Shown: positions 42,901-53,962, numbered from the stretch's first letter. The stretch is 64,000 bases of DNA from Heligmosomoides polygyrus polygyrus (GCA_947396885.1 OX377206.1:5904658-5968657); one strand, 5' to 3'. The notes: generated from the sequence alone by a model not told the origin. A program made the numbers and translations.

Positions 42901-45900
42901 TGTGGTCAGTGACGAAGGTTGGAATACCGTGGCATGATCGCGAGTCGAACGACTGCATCATTCTCGGTTTCATGGTGGCGATATTCCTCCAGAAGGTATG
43001 TGGAATTTTAGGGAGGAACGTTCAGTTTTGGGCACATTCAGGGAAAATGTCTCACCAGGAGATTATATCAACGGTAGGTCAGAACGGCCCAAGTGTTGTA
43101 TATGGGCAGAATGGCCTCTCTCTGGGAAACAGCAAAATGCAAATGTCTCGGCACCTCCCTAACTCTGTGCAGAGTTAGGGACGACGGAAGCTGGGCCGTT
43201 GGCGGCGTCAGGCGCCTTTTATACTCACGCCGCCGCGCGGGGTGACGTGATGATGGACGTAGATATCGATTTTTCGCGCCGGAAACAGCGATGACGAGCG
43301 AGTGGCGGTGGCGCAGTGGGTAGAGGGCGCGCAGAGTTGTATTGGGGTCGAGATATTTGCATTCTATTGTTTCTCAGAGAGGAGCGATTCTGCCCATCTA
43401 CAGCACTTGGGCCGTTCCGACCTACCGTTGAGATATTCTCCCGGTGAGCGCTGCGGCAACCATGATCCATTCATCTGGGAATCACGAATGCGGTTCATCT
43501 TACAAGGGAATGTCTCAACGGTACACAAGAACGGCAAGAAGTGCCGACTGCCAAGGAGAGGATCTCCGTTTTGTTTTCGCCGAATACTTGACGCAACCGA
43601 GTAGGAGGCACCAAAACTTTGTAGTCGTGAAAGGTCCGCAGGCCCGAGCTTACCAAGGAGGCTTAAAGAGCCGGCGGCTGGCCTCGGTGGCGCAGGGGTA
43701 GGCATGTTGCTTCATATGATGGCCCGAGGGTTCAATTTCCGATCTGTGCATCGTTTTTGCACATTTACCCTAGTATCAAATTTCCATGGAGAAACGTTAA
43801 TTATACGTTTTTATTGATTTTGCTGCGGTATGGTGTTTGGAGATTCTCTCTAAGGTATTCGTTCTTGCGGTTTCGGTGTACCGTTGGTACATTTCCTTTG
43901 TTAGCATGCGCGAGTTATGCATTATGGGGCAAACGAACCACTTTGTGTGAAGAAAAATTTTCAAATTTTATACTCTTCACTTTCACTTTACTTTATTACG
44001 GAGAGCCTTCCCTTGCCGTGCTTGCCGTGCTCGCCGTGCTCGCTTCATTGAGGTGTCTGCCCGGAAAGTACCCAGTTTTCTTTGTTGTGTCTGTCATTCT
44101 GAGATCCGCTACTTACTAGATAGTCAATTTAGTGAAGTTTTAGTTTGCTGAGGCTACAGCTGCGTCGAAACCGCTGATCGTAGGACATTTTCATGAATGG
44201 CAAGCAGCGGCTGGTCTCATCATGAGTAGGTAAGTGCTGCGTCTAATCGCGTCAGTCCTTTTTTAGGCCCGAGATTAGTTGATTTTAAGAATACAATTCC
44301 ATCCGTTGTGAGCGTAAAGGCTTAAGTGATTTCTTAGTGGGTATTCAGTGAGGAAAACTGCAGCGAGGGGTCTATCACTTTACGTCTGTCGGCAAGTTAC
44401 TAAACGTTGTTGGATGCGTAATAGCGCAGTCAGAGGAGGCGCCGGCTGTCGCGTGCATCCGATTCCTGGTTCTTGGTTTGAATTTTCCGACCAGGCCAAC
44501 TAATTCTTTCATCCCTCTAGAAGCAGTGCATTGGTACCAGCCTTATGTGTAAAGAACACTGGCTTGTCCAACGGTTGGCCACCTCAAGCTATTGTAGGGG
44601 TTAGACATATATTCAAATTGACTCCACGGCATCCCATATAAGTGGAGTGCGTGGCTCATCCCAAAAGAAATTGGTCAACGCCATGTTTTGTCCTGTCTGT
44701 CCTTTAGTGCATATTGTTGAGTGTCTTGTGGGTAGATAGCTGTGATCCGAACTTCTGTATCAGGCGGAAATTGAACCTTCATCCTCTGATTATCGGTTTA
44801 GGATCTTCACTTCACTCATCATCTTCATTTTACTAAGTATGCAGTACGATGCCAGCCAACTTCACCAGTATCCGTGGTCATTAACGCCTTTACGCTTTCC
44901 TTTGTCGTCATGCAGGTTTGGGATGCGCCACGCATTCTGCTTCTACCGGATGTGGATGTGGCGGAGCAATCTACGTACGTATTTGCCTTGAAAAATAACT
45001 TGCGGTGGTCGGACGATGGAGAAGCCAGTGTTTCATTCTTCGCAAACAAGTCTAGTTCCTGTTCATCGTCGCCAGAATAATGGAAGGCCTGGCTGCCTTG
45101 GACGGGAGTCGAACCAAGATTGTTGATTACTGGTCCACGTGGTTCCATCTGCGCTATTACGCTCCCATTTTGCAGACGAAGTGGTAAACTGATACCGCTT
45201 TGCATGCTTCAAATTTGCCTCTAAAAGGTGATTAAATTAAATTGTTGTTTTCCAGATTATGGAAGGTGGACATATCGTTGGTGTTCACAACTCATGCCAC
45301 TCTCCTAGGACGTCATCTATGCGCTGGCGGTGTCGACCTCTACAACAATCTTCCCAAAGTAGGTTTCTTTAAAGTATCAGTATTTCTGAGTTGTTTTAGC
45401 ATTTTTACCGTCTTTGTGCTCGGCAGCTCAATCGGTTCGTAGTCGCAGCGCTGCATTTTCCGTGACAGCTTCTAACAAGGGAAAGGTCTGAAGCGTATGT
45501 CTGAACGGGGGGAGAGAGTCCTATAGGGGGAATCCTCACCCCTCAATTAGTATGAAAATGTGTTTATTTTTTGCCAAGTCGTTAAACCCAAGGACTAGGG
45601 GTCACAATGGATACGACGCAGCACGCGTTTGTGGGTCTTGTACGCCCGCGATGCCTCTGGAGCCAGTGGCTCGGAGCGCAGGTGGATAGAGGTTTGACTC
45701 ACGTGGGGAGGTCGAGGGTTTGGTTCCTCTGCGCTGCTGCGTTTTTGCATTTCAACTGATTGGTTGAAATTTGGGGGATTCTGACGTGTATACCATTTTC
45801 AGACGTTTTGTGCGCATTTTTCCAGCTGTACGCTCATACGCTTCAGACTCTTCCCTTCTAAGGGCTTCTTCCTAGTACGCGACGAGAGCGACTGAGTCAC

Positions 45901-46251
45901 CCTTGTAATAGTATAGAAATCGATTAGTGCCAAGTGATCGCGCGCCAAAAATCGATATGTATGCCTTTCCGTGCGACAAGTGCCTGACTATGAACAGTCC
46001 TATAGAGACGCGCAGATTGGATGAGGAGCTATGAGTCTGTCATGTGATATCTTCGGCTGTGTCTCAGAGGGCGTGTTCATCATCCAAAATAATGACGTTG
46101 ATGTTGTTCTACTCGAGGTCTATCAATTTCATCTACCGGTGAACGTCTTTCAGATTGACGTTGATCGAGAGGCTGGTGAACGACAGATCTATCATCGTTA
46201 CTGCATTGAAAGAGCCGCCGTACATCTTGCTCATGTCTTCACTACCGTAAG
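33992..46251 (+). CDS. gsy-1: Glycogen synthase, first nine exons (3' half not in window)
   Basis: Catalyses transfer of glucose from UDP-glucose to growing glycogen in the cytosol (glycosyltransferase family 3). Exons, all in phase: 33992-34063, 34129-34228, 37883-37992, 39587-39658, 42746-42841, 42900-42995, 44144-44229, 45256-45358, 46154-46251; about 277 residues of the usual 670-740. The N-terminal tail IGRKLSSTK is Ser-rich like the phosphorylated tail of animal enzymes. Then come [22 protein letters not shown] (UDP-glucose loop, residues 48-70), [49 protein letters not shown] (196-202), [16 protein letters not shown] (221-236) and [11 protein letters not shown]. Missing are the C-terminal Rossmann domain, the E-x7-E catalytic pair and the glucose-6-phosphate Arg cluster. 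The last donor (AAG/GTCAGT, phase 2) has no partner in the next 17.7 kb. Confidence 0.92.
34313..36855 (+). repeat. Six-unit tandem array, about 423-bp period, in gsy-1 intron 2
   Basis: Units begin with TTTACACACCTGCTGTTAGCTGACAGC near 34315, 34752, 35176, 35599 and 36022, with a diverged sixth near 36447. Spacings are 437, 424, 423, 423 and about 425. The units at 35176 and 35599 are almost identical; the outer ones are diverged. Several units keep the same 69-codon open frame. Confidence 0.9.
37200..37400 (+). repeat. Dispersed module GGTCGGAACGGCCCAAGT
   Basis: The block around 37259-37400 (AACGGTAGGTCGGAACGGCC, ATGGGCAGAATCGCTTCTCC, GAGTTAGGGGCGACGGAAG) recurs at 43065-43200 (plus) and reversed at 43360-43450. 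It precedes a tRNA-like unit. Confidence 0.6.
37468..37555 (+). mobile_element. tRNA-like unit (SINE-3)
   Basis: CAGGTGGCGTAGTAGGGAGG (A-box-like) and GGGAGTTCGGATCCCGG (B box) followed by CTTTTGCACTTTTGCA. Confidence 0.55.
38333..38430 (+). mobile_element. SINE-2 copy
   Basis: GGCGCCGGTGGTGTAATGGC at the head, GCGTTCGAGTCCTACCTGG as B box, and the tail TTTTGATCGCAGAAACACA. The acceptor halves mispair, so a functional tRNA is unlikely. Confidence 0.6.
38804..39092 (-). mobile_element. SINE-1, complete, inverted
   Basis: Tail AGGATAAGGATAAAGG at left. 11-bp target duplication GGATATCGGTA (38793-38803 and 39093-39103). Confidence 0.85.
39925..40066 (+). repeat. Dispersed module R1 (composite repeat)
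   Basis: Block CAGGGAAGGGTCTCAGGCGT to GTTTCGTTTTTGCTGAGTTC. Copies at 45476-45600 and 60116-60252 (plus) and 61905-62043 (minus), each with a tRNA-like unit downstream. Confidence 0.75.
40160..40255 (+). mobile_element. tRNA-like unit (SINE-3)
   Basis: GAGTCGGTGGCTCAGCAGGG and ATGTTTGACTCCCGTGCT (B-box region) followed by ACTATTTTTGCATTTTTC. Confidence 0.6.
40318..40640 (+). repeat. 139-bp tandem units
   Basis: Two and a half units starting GTCAGATTCGTGATCA / GTCAGATTTGTGATCAGCACC near 40318, 40455 and 40594. Related units occur at 60380-60580 (plus) and 60800-61020 (minus). Confidence 0.75.
40675..40790. repeat. (AATAAA)n low-complexity DNA
   Basis: Variants of AATAAAATAG over about 115 bp. 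Confidence 0.9.
40800..41800. other. No gene seen (gsy-1 intron 4)
   Basis: Unique sequence with a GAAGGAAGGAAGG run at 41329-41345. The block CGTTAGGTATCTCCCATCACTGTAG (about 41468) reappears inverted at 41783-41810 (CTACAGTGATGGGAGACACC), an inverted repeat around 300 bp of spacer, ending at the MITE. Confidence 0.4.
41809..41942. mobile_element. PIF/Harbinger-like MITE, 134 bp
   Basis: Ends GGCCTCGTTTATACTTCGAC and GTCGGAAGTATAAACGGGGCC; TAA duplication at 41806-41808 and 41943-41945. Confidence 0.7.
43010..43200 (+). repeat. Second copy of the GGTCGGAACGGCCCAAGT module
   Basis: Starts in the region after the donor of gsy-1 exon 6. Includes CAACGGTAGGTCAGAACGGC and GAGTTAGGGACGACGGAAGC. 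A reversed fragment (43360-43450) follows a tRNA-like GGCGGTGGCGCAGTGGGTAG. Confidence 0.6.
43680..43765 (+). mobile_element. tRNA-like unit (SINE-3)
   Basis: CCTCGGTGGCGCAGGGGTAG and GAGGGTTCAATTTCCGAT, with TTTTTGCAC downstream. Confidence 0.55.
44409..44705 (+). mobile_element. SINE-1, diverged
   Basis: GCGTAATAGCGCAGTCAGAGG head, CTTGGTTTGAATTTTCC B box, tail region TGTCCTGTCTGTCCTTT. Confidence 0.75.
44922..45185 (-). mobile_element. SINE-1, diverged, inverted
   Basis: GGATGCGCCACGCATTCTGC at left; head decayed to CATCTGCGCTATTACGCTCCC at right. It ends about 70 bp before gsy-1 exon 8. Confidence 0.65.
45476..45600 (+). repeat. Module R1, diverged copy
   Basis: AAGGTCTGAAGCGTATGTCTGAACGG and TTTTTGCCAAGTCGTTAAACCCA match the module at 39925. 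Confidence 0.6.
45668..45760 (+). mobile_element. tRNA-like unit (SINE-3)
   Basis: AGTGGCTCGGAGCGCAGGTGG and GAGGGTTTGGTTCCTCTGC, with GTTTTTGCATTTC after it. Confidence 0.5.
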
Positions 46252-46393
46252 GTCAGTTAATTGGGCTTAGTTTCATTTTTGAGCTCCCATGCTTATTCCA
46301 AAATATTGTGCGCATCATTGTGTTGCACTTCGGACTAGTAAACATCGCCGCTAGGGGGTGTGGTTCTCACAAACACCTCGGGGGCGGCCAATT

Positions 46394-46620
46394 CTGGGGC
46401 CGGATTTATCAACGAGTAACCCGCGGGTGTAGGAGGTAGAGATACCCACGATGAAGCCTGCGTCTCTGACTCTTACCTTATCTCTACCTGACCCTTAGAG
46501 ATACCCACGATGAAGCCTGCGTCTCTGACTCTTACCTTATCTCTACCTGACCCTTATCTTATCTCTACCCCTTATACCCCGCATACCCACGGGTTTAACT
46601 GTCGATGAATCCGGCCCCTG
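46394..46620. mobile_element. Palindromic MITE (GGGGCCGGATT family) with internal duplication
   Basis: Ends CTGGGGCCGGATTTAT and ATGAATCCGGCCCCTGG. Two 59-bp units (from GATACCCACGATGAAGCCTG at 46441 and 46500) lie inside, making it longer than the copy at 28337. Confidence 0.75.
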
Positions 46621-47730
46621 GAGTCTCTTCATTTACCTGCATAAAGCCACTCTCCTGCGATTGGACGAGGTGCGTGTTGACCCACTAGTGGCGATGAGCA
46701 TTACGCGCGGAAAGTACCTTTTTTCTGCTGCGCTCGAAAAAAATTTACTATGCTTTTACAGTGTGCTGTTCTTTCAAAATGTTTTCTATTTTTTGGATAG
46801 TTTTGCTATTTTATTTTCTGTTTTTTTGTGATTTGTTTTCTATATTGCCTTACTTTATTTTCGATTTCTGACCAACGGTACAGGATTTAATTCTATTGGC
46901 CGCCATTGGTGCTGCTGTCCATTGCCTACTGTCATTTCCATTGCTTACGGTCTTACCCATTGAATGGCTAGGGTTTTGGGCCGTGAACTTCTCTTTTGAA
47001 TCGTGTCTGATTCTGTTCTTGTTCATCGTGCCTTTATTGCGAACCAATTAATCGAAATTTTGAAGAGCAGTGAGCTTATGAGCAAAAAAAAAAAAGAATT
47101 CTGTTCTCAAATACTCTCTAACGTTTCATTGCTTCTTGAATAGCGTTTTTTTTTCTAGGGGGCTGTTAACCCTATTAGTTACTGCTTGTGTATTTTTTGT
47201 TTGTCGATGTAGATGATGAGCGAGCGCGTAGACGTGTGTACCAGTCGTGTGTCAAAATTGCCCATTATGGCCTACTCGCTTTGTGTTCATAAGGAGTGCC
47301 GACTTTTCCTTACACCACTTCTTATGAATTTACTGTTTAGTTGTACCTCAACGGTCGAATAAGAATCTTCTTATTGGAAATGATACCCGAAAAAGTGATT
47401 ATTCGTGGTCAACTCAGTAAAGAACTCGATTGCTAACTTTTTTTTTTGTTAAGATCCCTTAGCACATTTGACTACGGCTCTCGCCCGCAACTTCATTAAG
47501 AAGCATAACAAAGCCGGTGAAGTTTTGAAGATTCAGCCGAAAATACACCGCAAAAGGTGTTGTTCAGTTGTCGTGCTTGTTGTCTCTTCTTCACGCTTCA
47601 CTTGTCGTACTTTCTTCCTGTTGATTGGTCTCACGTCTTCGATTCGTATGCCTAATGACGCTCTCGTAGAGTTGAGTGTTTAGTTGGAGGTTCTTTGTCT
47701 TCCTCGCTACTTCCTCGATCGGCTCGTATA
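46621..47730. other. No gene seen (gsy-1 last intron)
   Basis: T-rich unique sequence. A 71-codon frame at 47468-47683 has a basic start (KKHNKAGEVLK) but no acceptor in matching phase with gsy-1 and no recognised family. Confidence 0.35.
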
Positions 47731-48019
47731 AAGGATAAAGGACGGCGTTACTCAATCCCTCTTGGGATGCGCCACGCATTCTACTTCTACGGAATGTCGT
47801 GAAGGCGATTTTGAATGCGTATTTGGCCATACAATGACTTGCGGCGGCCAGCCGATGAACAAGTCAGTGCTTTATCCTTCCCAGACTAGTCCGGTACCAA
47901 TTCACCGACCCCGGAGGGATGGAAGGCTTGGTTGATCTGGGCGGGAAATCCGAACCAGGAACCTGGTATCGGGTGCAGACGACAGTCGGCGCCTCCTCCG
48001 ACTGCGCTACACGCGCCCC
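47731..48019 (-). mobile_element. SINE-1, complete, inverted
   Basis: 10-bp target duplication GGCTCGTATA (47721-47730 and 48020-48029). Sequence close to the copies at 1239 and 25571. Confidence 0.88.
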
Positions 48020-48077
48020 GGCTCGTATACATCTACTCATTTCCAGAAGTGAAGCTTTAGCCGTATTGACTTTCTGA

Positions 48078-48225
48078 GTATAGGTCTGTTCATAGTCGCG
48101 CGACGGGTGCAGCAGGAGCGACTTGTGGCGTGGGCAAAGAATGCATATCGATTTTTACCCGGGCGATGGTTCGACGTTAATCGATTCGTATGGATTGCAC
48201 CAGCGACTGAGTCGCTTGACATTGG
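48078..48225. repeat. MITE-like block with ATATCGATTTTT core
   Basis: CTGTTCATAGTCGCGCGAC at left and CAGCGACTGAGTCGCTTG at right, with ATATCGATTTTT and GTTAATCGATTC inside. Related blocks at 45885-46010 and 49793-49905 share the CTGTTC(A/G)TAGTC end. Confidence 0.45.
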
Positions 48226-48482
48226 ATCCGACAAACCTATTCGGATAATTCGAATCCATCATTTTTCTTCAAAGCCAGTTTAAAGGACCACTAGAATAAT
48301 GGCATTTTTGAAAAGCCTCAAATCTTTGGATGATTCAGATTAGAATAGCTCAAGCAGGAAGGGTTTTCAGGTGATGCGAATGATTTATTTATCTTTGGAT
48401 CTCACATCGGATACGACATCAGATTTCTGGTAAAAATATAATTTATCTGCGCTATCTGAAAATCCGATCTGATGAAAATCAC

Positions 48483-48907
48483 TATAGTTGTGCTTAAAGA
48501 GAAATTTTATCGAACGAATGAATGAATTTGATATCAAAAATGTTCGAGCTTATATAACGTTGACGAATATGTCCGCTCATCTATTTTTGCGAATGATCGA
48601 AAATCGAATAAGCCCTATTTTCTGTTTCTTTGAATATTCTAATGGTGTTGTTGTTCAGTAATTTGTTCAAATCAGTTTCTGCGCTTAAAGATTGAAAGTT
48701 CATTCGATATTCGAAAAAAATCATTCGATTTTCGAATAAAGTTGAAATATTCGATTTGCGATTAATGTTCGAATATGGCTTCCTTTCTACGTATGTTCGA
48801 ATTCGAACGAATATTCGAAAGTCTAGAAGTATCGAATATTCGACTATTCGAATAATTATTTGAATGAGATAAAATTATTCGAGTATATTTGTTCGAGCAC
48901 AACTATA
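48483..48907. mobile_element. TTCGAA-rich hAT-like MITE, 425 bp
   Basis: Inverted ends TATAGTTGTGCT and AGCACAACTATA. Perfect 8-bp target duplication AAAATCAC (48475-48482 and 48908-48915). Interior dense in TTCGAA/ATTCGAAT. Confidence 0.85.
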
Positions 48908-49153
48908 AAAATCACCCCTATCTGAATCACCCTAGGATCCTGGCTTTTCAAAAATTTCATTGTTCGCATAGTTCTTTTAATCAGGGTTTGAAAAAAATTA
49001 CCGATCCGAATTATCCGCATTAGCTTCGGATCCAAGGTCTAGTAGACATCATAGAAGTCGTTTCGCTAACGGAAGGATGACCTTCGTAGAGCTCATCTAT
49101 AAGTACAACGTTTCACATGGCTAGTTCGAAATGAGTAGCATTCGGACCGTTAG

Positions 49154-49280
49154 GCCCCACTTCGACGCCAAGAGATGCGACGCCACGTATGGTGGCCATA
49201 TTGATTGAGCGACGCAATCGATCAATGTGGCTACTTTACATACCGTCGCGTCGCTCTGTGTCAGAAGTATAAACGGGGCC
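49154..49280. mobile_element. PIF/Harbinger-like MITE, 127 bp
   Basis: GGCCCCACTTCGACG at left and AAGTATAAACGGGGCC at right; TTA at 49151-49153 and 49281-49283. Confidence 0.7.
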
Positions 49281-49929
49281 TTAGGCCAATGTTGGGTGTA
49301 GGGGCACTGCAGGTCCTCTCTCATTGTTCTCGTATCCACTCGGTCCAACTTTGAGCCTGTTCATAGTCCGGGAAGAGAGTGATAGGTGGGAGGGGAAGTA
49401 AGTGGAATGCGTGGCCTATCTCAGAAAAGGATTGATTAATGGGCTTTCTCGCCGTCGAAGGCTCAAAGTCTACGATATGCTTTCTACCTTTTCGAATGCT
49501 ATACTTTTTGTAGAAGCTCAAAGTTAGTGTCCGAAGTTAGTATCTAAAATGTATTCTTTATTGGACGCGGAGAATATTAATCAGAATCTACATGACATGG
49601 AAGCGGTGTCGTTTTTGTGGAACGCTGGACTGTAATGCATGAATTGCAATAGCGCATGAATTAGGTTATGAATTGAAGAATAGGTCGCGTCGCCAGTCGC
49701 CTTGTCTTCTGTTTCTGTTTGTGGCTATAACGCTGATATCCGCTGCATTAGTTCTCCTGTGTGACCGGTTTTATCTCCTCAGTATAAGGGCCTGTTCGTA
49801 GTCCGCGGCGAGAGCAATTGATCGCCCATGAAAAACATGCAAATCGATTAAAATCAAGTGATCGTCCAAAAATTTAATGGGCAATTGTTAACGGTCCTGA
49901 CTTTAGGAATCTACTTCCCGAAGTCCCTG

Positions 49930-50375
49930 TGTTGTGTATACAGTTGTGATTTTGAGAAACTTTATCGGACGAATGAGTGGACGAATTGATTCGACATTGA
50001 AAAATTTCTAGCGAACGAAAAAAAAAGAACGAATTTATTCGCTCATCAATTTTTTAAAAGCCTCGAAAATCGAATAAGCCCCATTTTTTCGTTTATTCGA
50101 ATAGTCGAATAGTCGAAGAATTTCTTCGAATCAAGTTCTATACGTAATGATTTGAAGTTTATTCGATATTCGAATGAAGCTATTCGCTTTTCAAACAAAA
50201 TTGAAATATTCGATTTTCGAACAGTATCCCTTTCGATGTTCGGATTCGAACGAATATTAGGCTTTCTGAAACCGTCGATTTTCGAATCCGAACGAATGTT
50301 TGAAGATTTAGAAATGTCAGAAATATCGAATATTCGACTATTGGAACATATTAGTTTGAGGGAAACTACAGTTCT
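49930..50375. mobile_element. TTCGAA-rich MITE, eroded ends
   Basis: Begins TACAGTTGTGATTTTGAG, continues CTTTATCGGACGAATGAG like the copy at 48483, and ends GGGAAACTACAGTTC. Target duplication not clear. Confidence 0.55.
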
Positions 50376-50495
50376 TCCTCTACACAATACACTCAGCAGT
50401 CGCGCTTGTCGCTACTGTCCCCAGACTCTCGCAATGGTAAACTGCAATTGCAAAAATAGTTCGAAAAGTTCGAAGAAAATGACCGGCAGATATTA

Positions 50496-51407
50496 GGGGG
50501 GGGGGGGCCAAAAATAATGAGACACCCCATGCCGTGTCCATATATCTCGTGGCTGGAGTCTGGATTCGTACTTGTTGTATTTGTATGTTTGTATGCTACT
50601 TACTGAAGCCCATCTGAGAAGTTACCACTTCCGCCCTTTCCAGAAGCATGCCAAAAACCCCAGCCTGTCTCATGCCAAAACCCCAGTCTGACGAGTCGAC
50701 CTGTGTCGCGCAAATCTCCCCCAATTCCCAACCCTGAGCAGCCTGGGCTCAATATTCACGCAGGATGAGAAGTACGTCTTCTTCCTTAACCCTGTCAAGC
50801 AGCCAGTCTGGGTGAGGCCTGCTGACCCGTTACCGACCTTCGTTCGGCGAAATGTTCACGGCGAGAAGCACCTTCAGAGCTTTTGGGTCTGCGCACATGG
50901 ACCGCTATACATCAAGCTGTTTCCCAAGAGCACCGCGATGAACTCCAAGGCCATGGTGAACGAAATAGAGGAGATGGGCCGGCGACTCGCTCTTATTCAT
51001 TCGCAGCGCTTCAAGAAGGTCCTCCTCTTCGACAACGCCGCACCCCATTAACAAGTGACTAAGTGACCACGGATAAGCTTGGCCAGCTGGGCTACGTTCA
51101 CATGCCTCACCCACCGTATTCGCTGGACATCTCTCCATGCAACCACCACTACTACTTGAGCCTACAGGACTTCCTAGTCGGAAGGGACACAAGAACCCAA
51201 GCAGTCGTTGACAACCATATCGAGCAGTTGATCAACACCAGGCTCAAGCAGTTCTGGAAGGATGGGATCGGGAAGTTGTCTGAGCGATGGCACCAAGGTC
51301 CTTGCCCTTAATGGCAAATACACTCCTCAGCATCGTTGATGTAATTGAGTTATAAAGAGATAAAGATTTTTTCATTTTGTCTCATTACTTTTGCCCCCCC
51401 CCCCCCC
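50496..51407 (+). mobile_element. Degenerate mariner-like element with poly-G ends
   Basis: Inverted ends (poly-G then GCCAAAAATAATGAGACA at left; TGTCTCATTACTTTTGC then poly-C at right) with TA at 50494-50495 and 51408-51409. Carries the broken transposase described separately. Confidence 0.7.
50735..51311 (+). pseudogene. Mariner-type transposase, broken
   Basis: Frames give EKYVFFLNPVKQPVWV, a block before LLFDNAAPH (second catalytic Asp), a stop, then HPPYSLDISPCNHHYY (the SPDLxPxD region, third catalytic position changed from Asp to Asn) and KFWKDGIGKLSERW-like. One stop plus a frame change after 51051 separate the halves. The N-terminal DNA-binding region is absent; element length (about 912 bp) is short for mariner. 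Confidence 0.65.
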
Positions 51408-52285
51408 TAATAAATGGCGTTGCTCCGGAGAGCTCACGAAATTTCTGTGGAAGGAGTTTGAACCGTATTGTTCAATAGGCTTAAACCCATCCTTAATTTT
51501 CGCATAATGAGGTCAGTTGGTGAAATTCCATTCATCCACCGGTTAAATTTTACAGTTGGACTACAAGGGGTACCGAAAAAATGTGTTCATTGTTGGAAAA
51601 GTTATAACTTTGCTGCAAGTAAAGGTACTGAAGAAGTTAAAAGTTAATATGGAAGCGCAAGAAAATAGAAATTAGTCGACATAAGTGGTAGGGATCGCGC
51701 CACGGCTCGAATGAAGTCTTGAATTTTACACTCGATTGATTGCGTTTCATATGAATGCTTATTATAATTTCTCCGTAGTGTGACCATATCGATTGATTTG
51801 TGCTTTTTGTGAAGTTTAAAACTTAAAACGCACAGAAGCTTGCAGCAAAATGCAGGTTATTCTAAAAAGAGCAGATTTTGTTTGAACGCTCTATCACTTC
51901 TGCAAGTGAAGCTTATATGAAAGCACAAAATAATAAAAATGTTGCGACGTGCAAATGATCAAGAGTGCGCCATGCAGCCGCATGAAATCTTTCATTTCAG
52001 ACTTGATTGATTGTTGAGTTGCCCCATGCATGATTCATTTTTGCGGCTAGCTGATCAAGCCGTTGTTTCGCTACTTCAATTCTGTTGGGAAAAAGAGACA
52101 CACCCAAACAGCACCACATCAACAAGTACTAACTGGCGCCTCCCTTTTTCATTTGGAACTCGAACAGAACTCGATGTTTCTTTTTAATCTATTTATTTAT
52201 TGGAACAACTATACGAAGACAAGCATTTTTGAGACACCGTTTATAGTTGCCCGGCGCGAAGGTCTCTGTTTCCTTCAATGGTTTT
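51408..52285. other. No gene seen
   Basis: AT-rich sequence. Two weakly similar stretches (51600-51760 and 51880-52015) share AAGTCTTGAATTTTACACTCGATTGATTG-type text, suggesting an old duplication. Confidence 0.35.
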
Positions 52286-53182
52286 TATACCATTTTCACG
52301 TCGAATCGCTTTTTTAAGCTAACCTAAGAATTTTCAAATCAAAGAGAACGTTTCCAAATCGGCATGAACTTTTTCTACATTAAACTAGAGACTCTCCAAA
52401 AATGTTAGAATAATTTTTTGTTTAAGCAAAATTTTAGTATAATTTTCTTTGACGTTTTAATTTACTTCCACATAAGAGAACACGTAGTTTTAAATTTTAT
52501 AAAAATTTTATTTTTCGAGAAAGAACAATGAATTGAAACTTGTTTTGAAGCCATTTGCGGCCATTTTATATTGCCAAAAAGTTATTGCGCCTTGCCCTCG
52601 TCTAAGACATCGCGATTTTTATTCGATTGATAGCAAATTTTCTGTATGCATGTAGATTCACACCTGCAAGCGGTGCAACACAAACAATTGTAAAAAACAG
52701 ACATATCCTAACTCTCTCGCTACATGTAAGCGGTATTTACACTATCAATCAAATAAACGTTGCGTTTTATTTTTCCGAGTGCATGTCGCGATCCAGTCTT
52801 ATATGCAGTATATGATTGCTGCCCCGCTGCTTCTTAACATAAAATTTAATTTATTATTTTTCCTTAAAAAATGAAATTCTACGAAAATATTTTACTTGTT
52901 CCGGCAGCTGAAGTAAAAAAAAAATCAAAAAAGAAGTTATTTTATGTTTCCCTTGAACAAAAAATTATTCCTACCATCTTGGAGAGTCTGTAGTTTAACC
53001 TGCAAGGAACTCGTTTTGATTTGGAAAACGTTCAATTTGATTTCAAAGTTCATACGCCAGCTTAGAAGAGTGTCCAATTTGGCGTGAAAAGTGTCCGATT
53101 TGATTTGAAAAGTGACCAATTTGGTTTGAAAAGTGTTCAATTTGATTTGAAAAGCGTCTGATTCGACGTGAGAATGGTATAT
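52286..53182 (+). mobile_element. Non-autonomous TIR element, about 0.9 kb (copy 1)
   Basis: Ends ATACCATTTTCACGTCGAATCG and ATTCGACGTGAGAATGGTAT. Subterminal tandem 20-21 bp units (GTGTCCAATTTGATTTGAAAA variants) occupy 53040-53160. No transposase. Confidence 0.7.
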
Positions 53183-53209
53183 ATTGTTGTAGTAGCATTG
53201 TTTGATCGA

Positions 53210-53465
53210 CGTATGATAGCGCAGTTAGTGAAGGCGCCGACTGTCGCGCGCACCACGATTCAAGGTTCTTGGTTCGAGTCCCGTCTACGGTAACCAGGCC
53301 TTACATTCCTTCGTGCTCGAAGAATTGCTACCAGAGTTGCCTGGGAAGGACTAGCCCATAAGTCATTGAGTATTCGAATTCATATTGCCTCGACTGTATT
53401 CCGTAGAGGCAGAATGCATGGCGCATCCTACGAAGGGGCTGATAGACGGCGTCCTTTAGCCTTTT
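53210..53465 (+). mobile_element. SINE-1, diverged
   Basis: GTATGATAGCGCAGTTAGTG head and CTTGGTTCGAGTCCCG B box near 53270 (here a canonical box). 3' end GGCGTCCTTTAGCCTTT. Confidence 0.75.
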
Positions 53466-53962
53466 GTAGTGGCGTTGTTAGGTGCTCTAAAAGGATTTTT
53501 CTACTACCTTCGTATTCCTATGCTCTTCCACCATCCTCCCTTTTTCTTTGGGCGAATTACTGCAAGAAGTTATGTCATAGATTGAGAGCGAATGTGAGCT
53601 GCAGTTTGACTACGTTGTCCTTCGCCGTTATGTTCAACTTCTGGCTCTTCATGGCATTCGTGAATGCTTTTTTCATTGTGTTCTCATTTTGTAGATGTTA
53701 TGTTTCATAGGCGAGAAGAAGATGCGATGACAAGATTTTCTTAAAGAAAAGAAATGCAGTTGTGCGCTTTTGCTGGAGAACCTTACGTCATTTACGGCAA
53801 AAAATGTTGAAAATTTTGTATGCAGAGAGCTAAGAGAATGCACATTTCTGATGAGATTTCGATCCGCTTGAGCACATGAACTTTCTGTGCTTCATCTCAA
53901 TTTTCAGCTGCTGCATTTGAATTTGTTATGGGTCATTAAGCTAAGCTTTCGTCTCCGAGCTA

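Noticed and set aside
47468..47683. Frame with basic peptide ALARNFIKKHNKAGEVLK
   Set aside because: Resembles no domain I can name, has no phased splice partner, and ends in low-complexity Val/Ser-rich text next to a SINE.
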